A DNA stretch of 64,000 nt. Origin: Zonotrichia leucophrys gambelii (Eukaryota; Chordata; Aves; Passeriformes; Passerellidae). The notes below the pieces were generated by a model, which worked only from the letters and a program-made list of their open reading frames with translations, was not told the origin of the DNA and did no database searches. The translations under genes and the position numbers were made by a program. The stretch covers positions 3,538,001 through 3,602,000 of the forward strand of contig NC_088178.1 in NCBI RefSeq assembly GCF_028769735.1, read 5' to 3'. Positions 1 through 12,300 of the stretch are shown here, one piece after another (the stretch's first letter is position 1; every line of letters begins with the position of its first letter).

Positions 1-999
1 AGAGGCAGCACCTCTTGTGCCCTTCCCTGCTAGCCCCTCTGCTGCCCCAGAGTGCCACAAAGGTTCAGACTTGCTCCTGACTCCCTGGGAACAAGATTTT
101 CACAGCTTCATCCTTCTGCCTCCATTACAGGGATTACAGCTACTGGGCAGTGCTTAGGTGCTCTAGTGACTACACAGATTCTTGGGATCTGAGGCTCCCT
201 CAGGACCTGGTGGTTCTATAAAATATTTCAAAGGCAGAGGAGCAGGGATGGAAGGGTTGGAAGGGATTAAAAATGGGAAGGGTGCTAACTTCACAGTTGG
301 AAGTCCTGATCCACTCTCTGGTTCCATGTGTTTTCATGCCATACCTGTCAGTTTTCCCCTCAGACAGGAGCACAACAAAGGGCAGCCAGAGGAAGATGTC
401 CCACACTCACTTTGAGGAGATGTAGAAAGTAGTAATAATCTGGGCTGACCATGCCAGTCACCCTGGGGTGACTTCTTAGAACACAGGAAGATTTTACTGG
501 CACCAGAGGCGTCATCCCACTGCATTAGGGAGCTGGGATGCAACTAAAATCCTATTCCAAAACAACCTGAAATACTCTGATAGAGAAGGGCACCTCAGGC
601 TGTGCATGTTTAAAGTCTCTCTTATTTACAATCTTTGTCTTTAGCTCATCTTTCCAGATAAACTTCAGGGATGCCAGCTCAGCAGAGCTGCCCATTCCAA
701 GCCTTTCAACCCTGCTTTGTAACCCCAATGCTTCAAGATAAAGTCTGCAACCATGGAGAAGCATGGCTCAACTTTTGTAACTAAAGCAGAGACAAAATCT
801 GTCCATCCAGCCTTGCTACTCCTGGCAATGTGGAGCAGAGAGTGTTCCTTAACTCACCTCCAGAGAGAGCCAAGTGGTTCATTCACAATGAGTCCAGGCA
901 GAGGACAGCAGTGAAGCTGATGTGTGCAGGCACTTGTCAGGCTCTCAGTATTTTGGGAGCAGTCCCATTCTAACACACTGTTGTTGGGTTTCTCCCTAG
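1..999 (+). other. NPHS2: NPHS2 intron 1 (3' part)
   Basis: Non-coding. It ends in a polypyrimidine tract and acceptor at 998-999. I saw no GC-rich first exon or promoter here, so NPHS2 exon 1 must lie outside the window. No repeat was recognised. Confidence 0.7.
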
Positions 1000-1103
1000 G
1001 TGTAAAGTCTCCTGGTCTGGGTGTCTGTGAGTGGCTTTTGACCATCTTCTCTTTCCTGTTCATCATACTGACCTTCCCCATTTCTGTCTGGTTCTGCATG
1101 AAG
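1000..1103 (+). CDS. NPHS2: NPHS2 exon 2 (membrane hairpin)
   Basis: Acceptor TCCCTAG at 993-999, donor GTGAGA at 1104. It encodes [12 protein letters not shown] followed by a strongly hydrophobic stretch ending ISVWFCMK, the intramembrane loop of podocin. The TFP proline corresponds to the residue that keeps both termini cytosolic in mammals. Confidence 0.96.
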
Positions 1104-4100
1104 GTGAGAATTGCCATGGGGCCTCTCAGGCTTTGGTGTCTGATCTGGATGTCACACACTGATTTAGCCTGTGTTGGACATGAGCATAAAGGAGTTTTTG
1201 GTATAAGGCCCCTATTTATACATCTTCAACTCATTAATTTTGATTTGTCCTTTATCACATGTTGCTACAGCACAGGGGTCCAACCATTGCCTATCAAATA
1301 TTCCTGCTGAAATACCAGCAGGACGGAAAACTTGCCATTTTTTTAAAACAAATTGCAAGTGTATTTAATTTCAGACACATCTCTCAGCCTACCTAGCCCA
1401 GACATGGCTCTATTACAGCAGCAGGGTAAATAGGCTTTAAATTCAAAATTTTAAGAGAGATTGATCTCTCAGTTAATAGCAGATTTTCCCTCTTCCTCTC
1501 ATTTTTATTCAGGTTTATAGCATGGCTACAAGTAGGCACTTGTAGGCATTTTGATTCCCACTTCTCAGGAAATTTCACATTTGTCTTGTTATCAACAAGA
1601 ATGTCAATATTACTGCTCAGCTCTTAGGATGAGCACTTTTGCCTTGGAGGGAAACAAACAATGTGAAACATTTTAACTTGGGTTATTTAAGTTTGGCCAG
1701 GCTATAAGGAAGCAAAATGCTGGATCCTCTTGGGAAACTCTGGGTGGGTCTACCATGGGCTGCTCTCACCAGATCTGTCCCAAGGGCTGCTGATATTCCA
1801 GGCTGACCAGCAGTTCTGGGCAAAGGATGAAGTGACTCAGTGACAGGTGATGCCTCAAGCACTGCAATCCTCCCTTTGCAGGGTTTTCCAGAATAAACTT
1901 CCTGCCGTGCTGGTGAGGCTGCTTTCCCCAGTCCCACTTCTTCCTCTCCAGCGTGGCTTTGTGTCCCTCTGCAGGTGGTGCGGGAGTATGAGAGAGCCAT
2001 TGTTTTCCGGCTGGGGCACCTCCTTCCTGGCAGAGCCAAAGGACCCGGTGAGGTGTTTACTGAGCTCCCCCCAGCCCCTCTGCTCCTCTTCTGCATGCCT
2101 TAGCAGAGCTCACATGCTGGTGCCCTCCAAGCAGACATGGCCAGGCAGGAAATTTGATGGATTTTGTTCCCTGCCTTTTAAGGGCCAGTAGTTTCTGATG
2201 GTGTTTCCATCGCAGAAAGAGCCTGAAAAGTATTGCTGTTCTTTTGTATTTCTGCATGCTGAACCCTCTCCTGTTCTGCAAAACAGAAGAGGTAATTTTT
2301 GTGGTTCTGATGATGAACCTGCTGTCTTTCTCTTCCTCCCACAGGCCTTTTCTTTTTCCTTCCCTGTTTGGACACCTATCACAAGATAGACCTCCGCCTC
2401 AAAACTCTAGAGATCCCCTTCCATCAGGTATGGCTGACACACCCTCTCTATATTGATTTTGGAATGTTAAATCTTATGCTTCCAAGATGTTAAATCTTAT
2501 TCCTCCTTGCAAAGAAAAATTTCAAAAAACGTCTCAAAGTAACCTCTAGTTTACCCAAGATCAGTACTGACTGAGCAGAGGCGGAAGCTACAAAGACAAC
2601 CATTCAGCCATTCTTCATCATTCTCTCAGTTGTGCTTTTCTGTGCTACCTTAGAGCTGCCAGAACCAGCTCCATCTCCCCTAATGTCTTTACTTAGGTGG
2701 TGACCAAAGACATGGTTACTTTGGAGATAGATGCTGTCTGCTACTACCGGTTGGAAAACGCCTCTCTGCTCCTCACCACGCTGACCAGCATCTCCAGTGC
2801 CATCCAGCTGCTGGTGCAGACCACCAGCAAGCGCCTCCTGGCACACCAAGCCTTCTCTGAGCTTCTGCTGGAGAGGAAGAACATCAGCCAGGAGATAAAG
2901 GTGCTTCTGTGGGGAGGGAGAGGCAAAGCAAGGGGTGAATTGAGGCTCCAAAAGAAGCTCAGGTGGCCGGTCCCTCAGAGTCAGACAATGGTTTGAAGAA
3001 GGCTTCCACACTTGGAATCAGTGTGGGCTTCAGTTATCACCCCAAACCTCTGGGGTTCACACAAATGGGAAGTGAGGGCAGTAATTTTATTTCTGAGGGC
3101 CTTGCCCAGTAGCACACTGAACCTGATAAATCTGCCTTACAGTCCTGCAATTAAATCCCTGCCCTGTCTTGCTCCCTGTAAGGGGCCTAGGCCAGGGCTG
3201 CTGTTCTCCCCTTGCTCTAAAAATATTTGTCTTCATAGGTGGCTTTGGATGCGGTCACAGGCTGCTGGGGGATCAAAGTGGAGAGAATAGAAATGTAGGT
3301 AGGAAATGCTGGTGGAAGGGAATTGTCTCTCCCTTTGCAAGCACCTGTCCTGTGCTGCTTGCTGTTGCCTGCTCCTCTTCCTCCTCTGGCTCTGGCTCTC
3401 TCCCTGCAGGTGTTCTGCACAAGGTAGAGCCTCATCTCTTGCCTTCCTATTTTCCCTGCCCTCTTCAGCCTCTGCCTCATGTAAAATTTCCACATCTGTT
3501 CTTTCTCCTGCCCTGACAGCCAGAGCAGGATCCTTAGCTGGGATCTCATCAGCCTTTCACTGCTGCTGCAGGCAGAGTTTGCACCCAATTCTGGTAGCCC
3601 AAAAGGCACTGAACTCTCCATGTCACACTCTAGATCAAGGGCCTTGGGGGCTCAGCACTGGTAGGGATGGGCTCATCACACAAGTCTGTGCAGAAAGGGG
3701 GGACTCACTGATAACACAGAGAGGGACATGGAAGAGAGAGCCAAGCAGTGAATGAATAAATCTGTGAACAGAACATTCCTGTGCTGTCTTGAGAGCTGTT
3801 TCCTTGTGGAGTCTCTGCTGCCTCACAAAGAGTGAGCTTAAACTATGAGCCTCAGAGACACAAGGAGATCTCCTTGCTGGCTGCTGGTCACTAGAAAACC
3901 AGGCTGAAAGAGAAGGTTGGGAGTGGAGATAGAAGGCTAAAGTGAGACACACAAAGAGGGACACCCAGGGGCAAAGAATATGAACGAGCTGCTCTGCAGA
4001 GACTGACTGAGCCCATCCCAAGGCTCAGACTGACCATGCAGTGCTGCCAGGAGAGCCAGGAGCCCAGCTAATGCCTGTCTTTACTGCCACAGCAACAACG

Positions 4101-4832
4101 TGCAGCTGCCTGCTGAGCTCCGGCAGTCCCTGGCTGTGGAAGCAGAGGCCCAGAGACAGGCCAAAGTGCGGGTATGCCACCATCTGAACACTTCTCATCT
4201 CCTTCCAAAGCATTCCTCCTCCCTTTCCCACCTCTGCTTTGAGGTCCCTGTGTGTGCCACACAGGCACACAGCTCTGGGTTGAGATGTTTCCTTTAATTC
4301 CTGAGCAAGAGCTGAGTCTAACAAGGGGAGCTCAGTTGTGACCTCTGATGGGCCTGGTGAAAACATGCCAGACATGAGCTTCCAGACTTCTGGTAAAGCA
4401 AGAGGTTAGGACATGCTGTGATCTTCAAGGAGCAGGAATGTTATAATCACACTGACCCCAAAAATTTCATCATCCAACCTTCCTCTGTACCAAGCAGTCT
4501 GTGCCCTCTCACTCCCAGGCTCACAGAACCTTCCTTCTTCCCCTGCTTGGCAGGTGATTGCTGCAGAGGGGGAGAAGGCTGCTTCCGAGTCCCTGCGCAT
4601 GGCAGCTGAGATCCTGTCCAGTGCTCCAGCTGCTGCTCAGCTCCGTTATCTCCATGCACTGCACTCCCTCACCACAGAGAAACCTGCTGCTTTCATCTTG
4701 CCCTTGCCTCTGGATGCCATGAACCTGGTCTCTCCTGCTACCCACAGCTCTCCAGCTGTGAGCAGCCTCCTTACAGACGCCACAAAGCTCGCAGAAAATC
4801 CAAAAGACAAGAAGGACTCACCCATGCTCTGA
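1000..4832 (+). CDS. NPHS2: Podocin (stomatin/prohibitin family), exons 2-8; 5' partial
   Basis: Podocin is a hairpin membrane protein that oligomerises in cholesterol-rich membrane at the kidney slit diaphragm and binds nephrin. Seven exons splice as 1000-1103, 1975-2047, 2345-2427, 2697-2900, 3239-3294, 4093-4171 and 4554-4832 (stop included). All have AG/GT borders and a single open frame of 878 nt. The sizes 104, 73, 83, 204, 56 and 79 equal the human exon 2-7 sizes as I remember them. Exon 2 encodes the intramembrane hairpin with its central proline (TFP). Exons 3-6 encode the PHB domain, including [14 protein letters not shown] and [12 protein letters not shown]. The last exon ends in KKDSPML, as in mammals. 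Arg in 'FRLGH' corresponds to human R138 and is conserved. Exon 1 (N-terminal cytosolic tail) is not in the window. The exons span only 3.8 kb, much less than in human. No frameshift or stop was found. Confidence 0.96.
1975..2047 (+). CDS. NPHS2: NPHS2 exon 3
   Basis: Acceptor CTCTGCAG, donor GTGAGG. It encodes [20 protein letters not shown], the start of the PHB domain, followed by AKGP. The exon ends after the first base of a glycine codon. The flanking introns, 1104-1974 and 2048-2344, hold nothing recognised. Confidence 0.96.
2345..2427 (+). CDS. NPHS2: NPHS2 exon 4
   Basis: Acceptor CCTCCCACAG, donor GTATGG. It encodes [19 protein letters not shown] and TLEIPFHQ, typical of stomatin-family PHB domains. 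It continues the glycine codon split with exon 3. Confidence 0.96.
2697..2900 (+). CDS. NPHS2: NPHS2 exon 5
   Basis: 204 nt, exactly 68 codons, from [20 protein letters not shown] through [12 protein letters not shown]. This is the core of the PHB domain. The donor GTGCTT is weaker than the others in this gene, but the reading frame and exon size both require it. Confidence 0.95.
3239..3294 (+). CDS. NPHS2: NPHS2 exon 6
   Basis: 56 nt encoding [18 protein letters not shown]. Acceptor TCTTCATAG, donor GTAGGT. It ends with two bases of a codon completed as Ile by exon 7. The following intron, 3295-4092, holds nothing recognised. Confidence 0.95.
4093..4171 (+). CDS. NPHS2: NPHS2 exon 7
   Basis: 79 nt encoding [20 protein letters not shown] and RQAKVR, the amphipathic region after the PHB domain. 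Acceptor GCCACAG, donor GTATGC. The following intron, 4172-4553, is unremarkable. Confidence 0.96.
4554..4832 (+). CDS. NPHS2: NPHS2 exon 8 and stop codon
   Basis: Encodes [20 protein letters not shown] and the oligomerisation tail, ending KDKKDSPML and TGA at 4830-4832. The 3' UTR follows. A variant polyadenylation hexamer AATATA lies at 4935-4940. I saw no canonical AATAAA nearby, so the transcript end is a guess. Confidence 0.96.
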   Translation: MIAAEGEKAASESLRMAAEILSSAPAAAQLRYLHALHSLTTEKPAAFILPLPLDAMNLVSPATHSSPAVSSLLTDATKLAENPKDKKDSPML

Positions 4833-7800
4833 GAGAAATGGTTCCCACCTTGCTCCTGCTCAGAAAGGAGCAAGAAGGCTGGCCCACCATCAGGTTCTGA
4901 CCTGGAGGCAGGAGGGAAAGCAGCACAGGCCTGCAATATAAAGTGGATTGTACACGGAAAAAGCCTCTACTTGTTTTGGAAAAGAAAAAATGTGGTGTGC
5001 AAGGAGCAGGCCTGGCAAGTGTGTGAGCAGGGGGTTGAGGGAAGTGGGATGTCATCCCTTCCCCTCCACAGAGCCAGATGCACCTTGACATGTTACAGCC
5101 TGGCTCCCAGGGTGTGATCCATCTTGCCCCATCACCTTGAAAGGAAGGACCAACCTTCCCCTATGTCCTTACATGCCTCCCATCCACAAACCAAACATCC
5201 AGGCAGGTGGGAGTGGGAGCACGACAATCCGTGGGGGAACAGCAGTCAGGCAGGGTGCTGGGTGCTGCCATCCTGTAAGGAGGGAAAGAGCTGGTTCCTT
5301 GTGGTGCCCTGGATATGGGATTTCAGTAACCACCCACATACATCCCCACAACCAAGGCGTTTAGCCCTAGTTCTGAAGGAGGATGAAAAGGAATCAGGGG
5401 GGAGAGGGCAGCCTTTAAATCTTGGTGCTTCCCTGCCGGGCACATCTGCTGTGCGGGGGAAAGGCTGTGCTGCTGCTCGCTTCCACAGGGTGGTGAGGCA
5501 GGACAACGTCTGAGCTCCTGGGCGCTTAAAAACATCAGGGTGAGGTGACCTGTTTAACAACGCCCCCTGGGCTGACAAGGGGAATCCGGCCCCGCTGGCT
5601 GAGAGCCTCGGGAGCGGTAACACCTTTGCCTGCCTGCAGCTGCCTTGGTAATTTTCACACACGGAGAACAGACAGAGTTCTCAAAAATCCTAGAAGCTAC
5701 AAAACTCCTATGTATCTTTCCTGCCTACGGCTGTTTTAAATGGCCAGGAACCTACAGTCCTTTCCCTTGGCAAAAATCTGGAGCACTGTCAAAGGAAATA
5801 TCCCTGCACTCAGATTTTCTGATCCTAGGGCCCTTTATGTGGACATCAGCTCTGCTCCTGCCCTTTTACTTGACCTACAGCATCTCCCCTTGCTTCAAAG
5901 CAGATCTCCCTGCACAGCCATTCCCAGCACCACTGTTCTGCTGTTGGTGTCCTGTACAGGTCAAGAGAGAGGGCACTTTCTTGCCTTTCTCTTAATTGCC
6001 CCACATTGTTGGTCATGATGCCCGTGCCTAGCAGGGGATACTCAGCCAGTCTCTCACTCTTGAATTTTCATTTATTCACAGCTCTTTGCCTGCTGGCAAC
6101 TCTAACTGCTCCCATGACTGCTCCACAGTCTACAAATATTTGCCAGCATTTTTACAGCGAGGACACCTGGCCAACCAGCCCTCTTACAAGTGGCTGGGAA
6201 ATGGGAAAAATCCACCTCTGAACTCGGCACAGACCACACAAGCACCTGACCTGCAGGTGTAACCTCCCACTTACATAGTTTGCCACTGTAACCCTCCCAG
6301 GGGAGGGGGCAGCAGGATCACTGTGGCTCCTGCTGGTGTGGCTGTGGTACATCCCAGTGATGTATCTGCTTATGGAAAATTAGCTCTGGGAAGTTGAACA
6401 GCTCTGGCATCTTCCACTGGGGAGCATGAGCCGTGCAGTTACTCCTCTAAAGCTGGTTCTGGTGATTTCTCATGCTGCTGGAATAAGCCCTTCTTTCCCA
6501 GACTCAAGGACATAAGGGCAGAAGGGCATAACACTACAGAGTGAGCTGCAGCCTATCCTTTCTCTGGACACTTCTTTGGCTGCATTTCTAACTCTGTGTA
6601 AAATGGTCCATCCCCACCAAGATTATTGGCACAGGAAAGACCAACAGCTTTACAGATAAAGTCTCAAAGGAACAACACTTAGCCCAAGAACTGATGTCAG
6701 GAGACACACAGCACTACGTCAGGGCACACCCATCACCCTGTTTGCACTTGTATCTGCAGAATGCAAGATACCAAAGCCAGGCATGGGTTTTTCAAACATG
6801 TCACTTTCTTACAGAAAGGCAAATTATAGCTAAGAGCATCCTCAGTTCCAAAAAGCATGCCTTGTTCCAGCAGGATCTTCTCTCTTTTACACGTACAGAG
6901 CCAGGAGAAATTGCCATTTTACCACCAGGAAATACTATGCTCAAAAGCCTTGCAGTAGGAAAACCTAGTTTAAAAATGTACTTAAGGATTAGTGATAGAA
7001 GAAGTTTCCAAGAGAGAATTTACTCTGAGGGAGTTGGCAGGTGCTGTCTGAGCCGATGTGATTCCTGACAGTTTCACTGCCTGCTCTTCCCAGCTGAGAA
7101 TGGGTCAAATTGCAGTCATCCTAATTCTTGTACATCTTCCTCCTAATCAGTCAGACAGCTGGTAGCTGAATCATCTGAAGCTCAGAGGATGAAGAGGGTG
7201 CCCACTAACAGATACATAACCAGGCCATGCTGGCACTGAGGTAAAAAACCCCCTGGATGTGAGAGGGAAGAGGTGCAAACAACTTGCTTGCATGATCCAA
7301 CAGGGATGAGACAGAATGAAATAAAGCAGCAAGAAGAGATTGATGAGTGCCAACAGCAGGGTCACAGGCAAGAGAGGTGTGTTGACTAGAAATTTGAAAT
7401 AGCAATTGTTTTACAAGGATGAAAAAATACAGAACTGTAGGAGGAGGCAGAGGACAGGCAAGACACTTGTGGAAGTAGCAGAGGCAGGAAGAAGAACAGC
7501 ATAAATGCCAAAATGGCAGAGACATATCAGGGTAGTAAGTAAGGAGTAACAGCAGCAGATCAGGGTGAAATGCTACTGGGAATGGGCACTAAGACACTAC
7601 TCAGTCATTGCTGGTCTTCAGTGTTTGCTTTTTCTGAATCCCTTCTACCCAGAGGTAGAAGCTTTGGGGCTTGAGCAGGCCATGACGTCTGAGATATTTC
7701 TTGGAAATTTTTCAGGAAGAAAAAACAGCAAGCCAAAGCCATTAAAAATACAGCAGAGTTAAAATATGCCCAAGGTATCACATCCTTAACAAACAAGTTA

Positions 7801-7939
7801 GCCCCTCCTCCCATTTGAGGTCAAAGGGACGATACACTAAAGGACTAAGGGAAGAAATTTTAATTACCACTCTTTCTCCTTCTCCACATTTAAATCTTGT
7901 GGATCTAGTTAAGAAAAACACAAGGAAATGCTTTCATGC
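4833..7939. other. NPHS2 3' UTR and downstream interval without a supported gene
   Basis: The first ~120 bases are probably NPHS2 3' UTR. The stretch 5.4-5.6 kb is locally GC-rich. An open stretch on the plus strand at 6760-7068 begins after an acceptor-like TATCTGCAG and lacks stops for about 100 codons. I could not assign it to a protein, so it is only a weak exon candidate. The rest shows nothing I recognise. Confidence 0.5.
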
Positions 7940-8065
7940 CTAATAAACTTGTGACCTAAGGAACTCACTGCCACACCATGTGGGCAAGAACAGTAGGTAA
8001 GCAGTGTTCAAATACCTCCTAGAGAAAGCAAGAGTGTCATGCTATAAACACAAAAGATCTGTGGC
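7940..8065. repeat. Possible ancient LINE (CR1/L3-type) fragment
   Basis: The run 'ggaactcactgccacaccat' followed by '...ttcaaatacctcc' resembles the conserved segment of old CR1/L3-like LINEs that often reads 'gaactcattgccacaggatg...ttcaaaaagg'. It is divergent and its borders are unclear. Confidence 0.35.
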
Positions 8066-9461
8066 CTCTGGAACATAATTTCTTTCTAATCCAAAATCAG
8101 TGATCCTTAACTGATCTTCTTGACTGTCACAGGGAGAACTCACTCACAAGGAACATGATGCCAATTACAGTGATCTCAAAATCAAAATTAGTTTCTCTCC
8201 AAACCAGACCATGCTCAGCAGTTTTTTCTGCCCTGATCTAGAATCATGTTAAAAGCCTCTTTGCTTGACCACTGACAGAGTTGAGACAAAACCCCAGGAT
8301 GTGTCCAGCTGAGGAGGGTTCTGCATTAGGGTTAGATGAGTGAGGTGTCCTCAAAGATTGCTTTAGTCTCCAAATCTGGAAAAAGGTTCAGAATATTGAT
8401 TATCCTGACTTTGCCTTTCCTTGTTTGTTGCTTTTTGGATGCCTTCCTTGTCTTTCTCCAGCTTGCTCTCTAGCTCTTTATTCCCTGCAGAGCTTCTTCC
8501 TGCTTCTCTTCAAGACCTCCAAATCTTTCCTCTGCATTCTGAGCACGGATCTGTTTCTTTGAAACACTGAAGCAAAGTCAATGCAAAACCATGAAATCTA
8601 AGGAGCTGCTGTCAGGAGACCCAAGAGAAAGATCTGGAGAGCTGAAGAGTCCAGTGGGATTGGCTGACTCTATAAAACATGCTTATGGTTTCTTACATTG
8701 TTAAAAGAGCTACAGGATTTTATGGCACATCTATGTAAACCTTGCAAATGTAATTAATTATAAAACTCAGTGTTTGCTAGCAGAGGGTGAGATGCTGATC
8801 TTCACTGTGAGAGGATAAAAGTAGAGCAGAGTCAGTTCTATTAGCAGGGTTAATGGGATGGGGTTTCCCTGGTTAATGCAATCTCAGACAAAATGAGCAC
8901 CTGCCTGAAATGAAACCCTGCCCTGCTCAAGCCTCCAGCACAGGACCAGAGCTCAGAGCAGCTGCACTTGCAGACATTCCAGGGCTGCCAGGACTTCAAA
9001 GTCTTCCTGAGAAAAGGAAGTGGAGGGCTTGTTGGCAGTCACCTCCCTCTGGTTGGAAAGGGAAAAACCTTTTTTTAAGTGAACGTGAAACCAACAATGA
9101 CACATTTCATCAGCTGCATGTGCCCGGTTTGATGCTCAGTTCACAGTCCCAACCCAGGCAAGAGTTCTGTGTCAGCAAAACATGGAAAACCAGAGGCCAG
9201 GTCAGGCAGTGAATGCATCTTGGCATTAAAAACAAACTAAGATCCTTTTCTGATGCATATATGAAAATCTCACTGGCTCATAGTCTTGGAATCCTAGTGC
9301 AATCACTGGGTTATAGAGGTTGGAGATGGCTGTAGCTCAACCAGGAGCAAAAGAAACTCCTAACACTCACCAAAATGTTTGGAGAACAGAAAGAAGCAGC
9401 TCCTTACAGGGTCCAACAGGCATAAGTCAGCTTTCAACTATGATTTTTCAGTAAAAGTAAC
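8066..9461. other. Interval without a supported gene
   Basis: The region around 8363-8566 is ambiguous. The plus strand has a fine acceptor-like tract (CTCTTTATTCCCTGCAG, ending near 8493) followed by about 25 open codons. The minus strand is Lys/Glu-rich and open for about 35 codons. Neither has a clear partner exon. No repeat was recognised in the remainder. Confidence 0.4.
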
Positions 9462-9624
9462 TGTTAAGAAGGTCCTGCTCTAAGCCTTGGAAGGTAATTG
9501 TGATTTCCAGGGATTCATTTCTGTAAAACAAATCAAGTTCCATAAAGAAATGCTCCTGCATCTTCCACTGGTATGCAGAGATGTTGCCCTTGGTCAGATA
9601 ATTCATACCAGCACCTGGCTGCTG
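9462..9624 (-). CDS. Putative orphan exon, minus strand (AXDND1-interval candidate)
   Basis: On the minus strand a very long polypyrimidine tract ends in CTCTCTCAG at 9625-9630. It is followed by 163 bases open in one frame: QQPGAGMNYLTKGNISAYQW, then a Phe/Leu/Glu-rich stretch up to GLEQDLLNS. A weak GT donor would be at 9460-9461, and without it the frame stops at 9448. I do not recognise the protein. Mammalian synteny predicts minus-strand AXDND1 here, which is the only reason to suggest it. No second convincing exon in phase was found, so it may be chance. Confidence 0.22.
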
Positions 9625-9629
9625 CTGAG

Positions 9630-12159
9630 AGAGAAAAAGAAATAAGAGAAAAGGAAAAAAGAAAAAAAGTAGGAGATACCACTGGCCTAGTGGCATTCAG
9701 GGCAGTTGTAGGGCCACATGTCACATCACACACTGTGAGTAATAAATAAAAATGTCCTGCTGTGAAGTAGCACATTGCATCTACTACAGTCACCTGCATA
9801 ACAGCAGCTTCCTCTTTTCCTTTTAATCTTTCTTTCTCTGTTACAGATTTACTATTGCTGTTGGCATCTTCACCTTCAAGCTCTTCTTGAATTGAAGAAA
9901 TTATAGTCCTTAAAGTCCCCGAGGTTCAGCTTTAGTTGCAATTCCTGCACTATCAGAGTCAGGTTAGTGATGTGCTCCATTTGTCCATGCAAATAACCTA
10001 GGCAAAGCCAGCTGGTGTCTGAGTTTCTCTTGCACCTATCTAGACTTAAACTCCAGCCACCTAGGGAGTACTGGGTACAGATATTTCTAAACACAAATGA
10101 ATAGGCTAATTACTTAACATTACATCAGCAGCAGGAAAAAGAGAGGCAGCATGAGAGCTTCAGCACTGGCTGTACACTAGAGTCAAGAATAACATCACTC
10201 TGACTTGGGAATGACTTCAGAACCAATGGGAACAAATTGTCCTAGACAATAAATCTAATTCCATTTCCTTGTCATCTGAATGTAACCTGCTTTTTCATGA
10301 AAGCAGACTATTGCCAGGCCAGCCCTCTATACAATGCAGCTCATTGTCACATGCAGTCTCAAACATCCTTCCACATAAGGAGTTAAATCAGAAGCTCAAT
10401 CTGATCTCCTAGGTGAGGCAACCACCAGGATTACAGCAAAAGTCCACCTCAGTGGGTGAAGCAAAAGCCATCATGCACCATGGAGAGCTGATCTAGCAGG
10501 GTGGCAAAACTGAGACACTCACAGGACAAGCAGTCTGCTGTCACATCACAGCACATCCACCAGCCACAGGATCAGTTTTCTGTGCAGCTCAGTCACCTCC
10601 ACAAAGAATCAGAGCAAACCTAAACCCACTAATGAACAACTGGTCTTGCCAAGTAATCTGAAGTCAGTGTATTTCACGTAAATCCATGTCCTAAGTCATT
10701 CAATTTGCAAACTGATCCAATGACAGAAACATTTATTTTTACCATTTTTTCCTTCCTTCCTAATATTAATTACAAACACATCTTTTCCCACTACTACCCT
10801 TCTCCCAGTTCTTGTTTAGGATCATATGCTGCTTATCAGCCACGTGGTGTGTTCTCATGTCCACAATTCAGCAACAAACCAAAAATCACACACTACACTG
10901 CAACCCTAGGAGAAACACTCCCTAGGAATCTACAGCCCTAGGAGTAGGAAGTTAAACCACAGAGAGCCAGCAGGCCCAGCTGCTCTCTGAACAGGAAACA
11001 GCAGTGTTATTCCAGAGGAAATGCTTACTAAGGGTGAAACAATAAATATGTGCTTGTGCACTGTGCAGGAGACCTTGCAGCTACTTTTAGAGGAGCTCTC
11101 CTCTGCTCCTTTGGCTGGCAGACAAAAACCACAACTCAAACAGGAAAGAAAGTGTCAAGAGAAACAAGTGCTCTTCACAACTGTGCTCTGGCCAGAGGGA
11201 GGCAAAAGGAAAGACTGGATAGTAGATAGAAAGCTCTTCTCCCTAGCAACTGGAGTCTTGTGCTTCCTTTTTCAGGAAGAACATCATTAATTCAAAAATG
11301 AAACCCATTGCTGAATCATCTGACAAAAAAAATCCCTAGGTACCACCAAAGGAAGCCACAAATCCAGAAGCAAAGTGACCTCCAGACCTGAAGGATCTCC
11401 TGTCTCAAAGATATCTTTTGCTTCCCAGCAAAACCCCCCAGTATATTTAAGCACAGCATATGCTGGAAACCTGACACAGGCTTTTTTGTTAATGCTCGAG
11501 TTGTGGGCAAACCTGGCATTCACAAGGAATCTTGCACATACACATTATGGATGTGCTCTGCAAATGATTTATTTCTTGATGTTATTTACCAAAGACAATG
11601 GAGCACCATGGAGAAGAATATGCCCCCACATATCTGACTCTGTATGAATCACTCATTTTGGTGGGTTTTTTCTCAAATGTCAAGATTTCCAAAGCAGGTG
11701 GCAGTTCTGGGGGAGATGGGGGTGTTCCAGGAAGGATATTGAAATCTCCAACTGTTTCCACAGGTGTTGCCAAACCAAAGCAAATGAGAGGCAGTCACCA
11801 ATCACTTTGCTGATCACGTTTATCCCACTGCACCAGGGGCCTCACAAAAGGACATTTTTCAGGTGTAGTTTTCTGTACAAGGCCAGCCCAGATCCAATTA
11901 ACACCTGTGTCTTATAGGAAGTGTGGTTTATCATCACTCTCAGCTTCCTGCAATGGGCTGGAGCCTGTACAGCTCCTCACTGCATCCACCTGGGCCAGTC
12001 AGGCAGGAATTTTGTGATAAAATGCTGGGAGCTTGGCTTTGTGCACGCCAGGACCTCACTTCAACTTTCACACCTTGAATACTTCTACCCAGTGCTGTTA
12101 AAAACCCTAGCTGTGCCTGCAGGGGAAGAAAATACAACCTTTAATTAGAATTCCTTCAG
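9630..12159. other. Interval without a supported gene
   Basis: It contains a strong acceptor-like tract on the plus strand near 9810-9846 (TTTCTTTCTCTGTTACAG) that leads into only about 19 open codons. Between 11.02 and 11.29 kb there is an 89-codon open stretch on the plus strand without clear splice borders. No repeats or RNA genes were recognised. Confidence 0.4.
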
Positions 12160-12300
12160 CCAACAAAAATAAAACTGGATTCTGTGAGGGATGCCAAGAG
12201 GGATGAACAGCCTATGTGGGAACTGGCTACGCTCAGGATTAAGAATGAGCTGTTTAATAAACTCTGGATACACAGCAAGCTGGAAGAAAATAGGCTTGAT
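12160..12300 (+). CDS. Putative exon 1 of an in-frame plus-strand chain (unidentified; AXDND1 candidate)
   Basis: Acceptor TTCCTTCAG at 12151-12159, donor GTAAAG at 12301. It is 141 nt, exactly 47 codons, rich in charged residues and helical in character: LDSVRDAKRDEQPMWELATL, then RIKNELFNKLWIHSKLEENR. The 'RDE..MWELA..R' pattern resembles my recollection of the middle of axonemal dynein light-chain-domain proteins of the AXDND1 type. It ends in phase 0 and the next candidate begins in phase 0. The opposite strand is also open for about 59 codons but has no good splice sites. The protein identity is inference. Confidence 0.4.

Noticed and set aside
9794..9885. Lys/Glu-rich minus-strand block that could join the 9462-9624 candidate in phase
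   Set aside because: Much of its Lys/Glu content is the antisense of a polypyrimidine tract belonging to a plus-strand acceptor-like site, so coding appearance is not informative.
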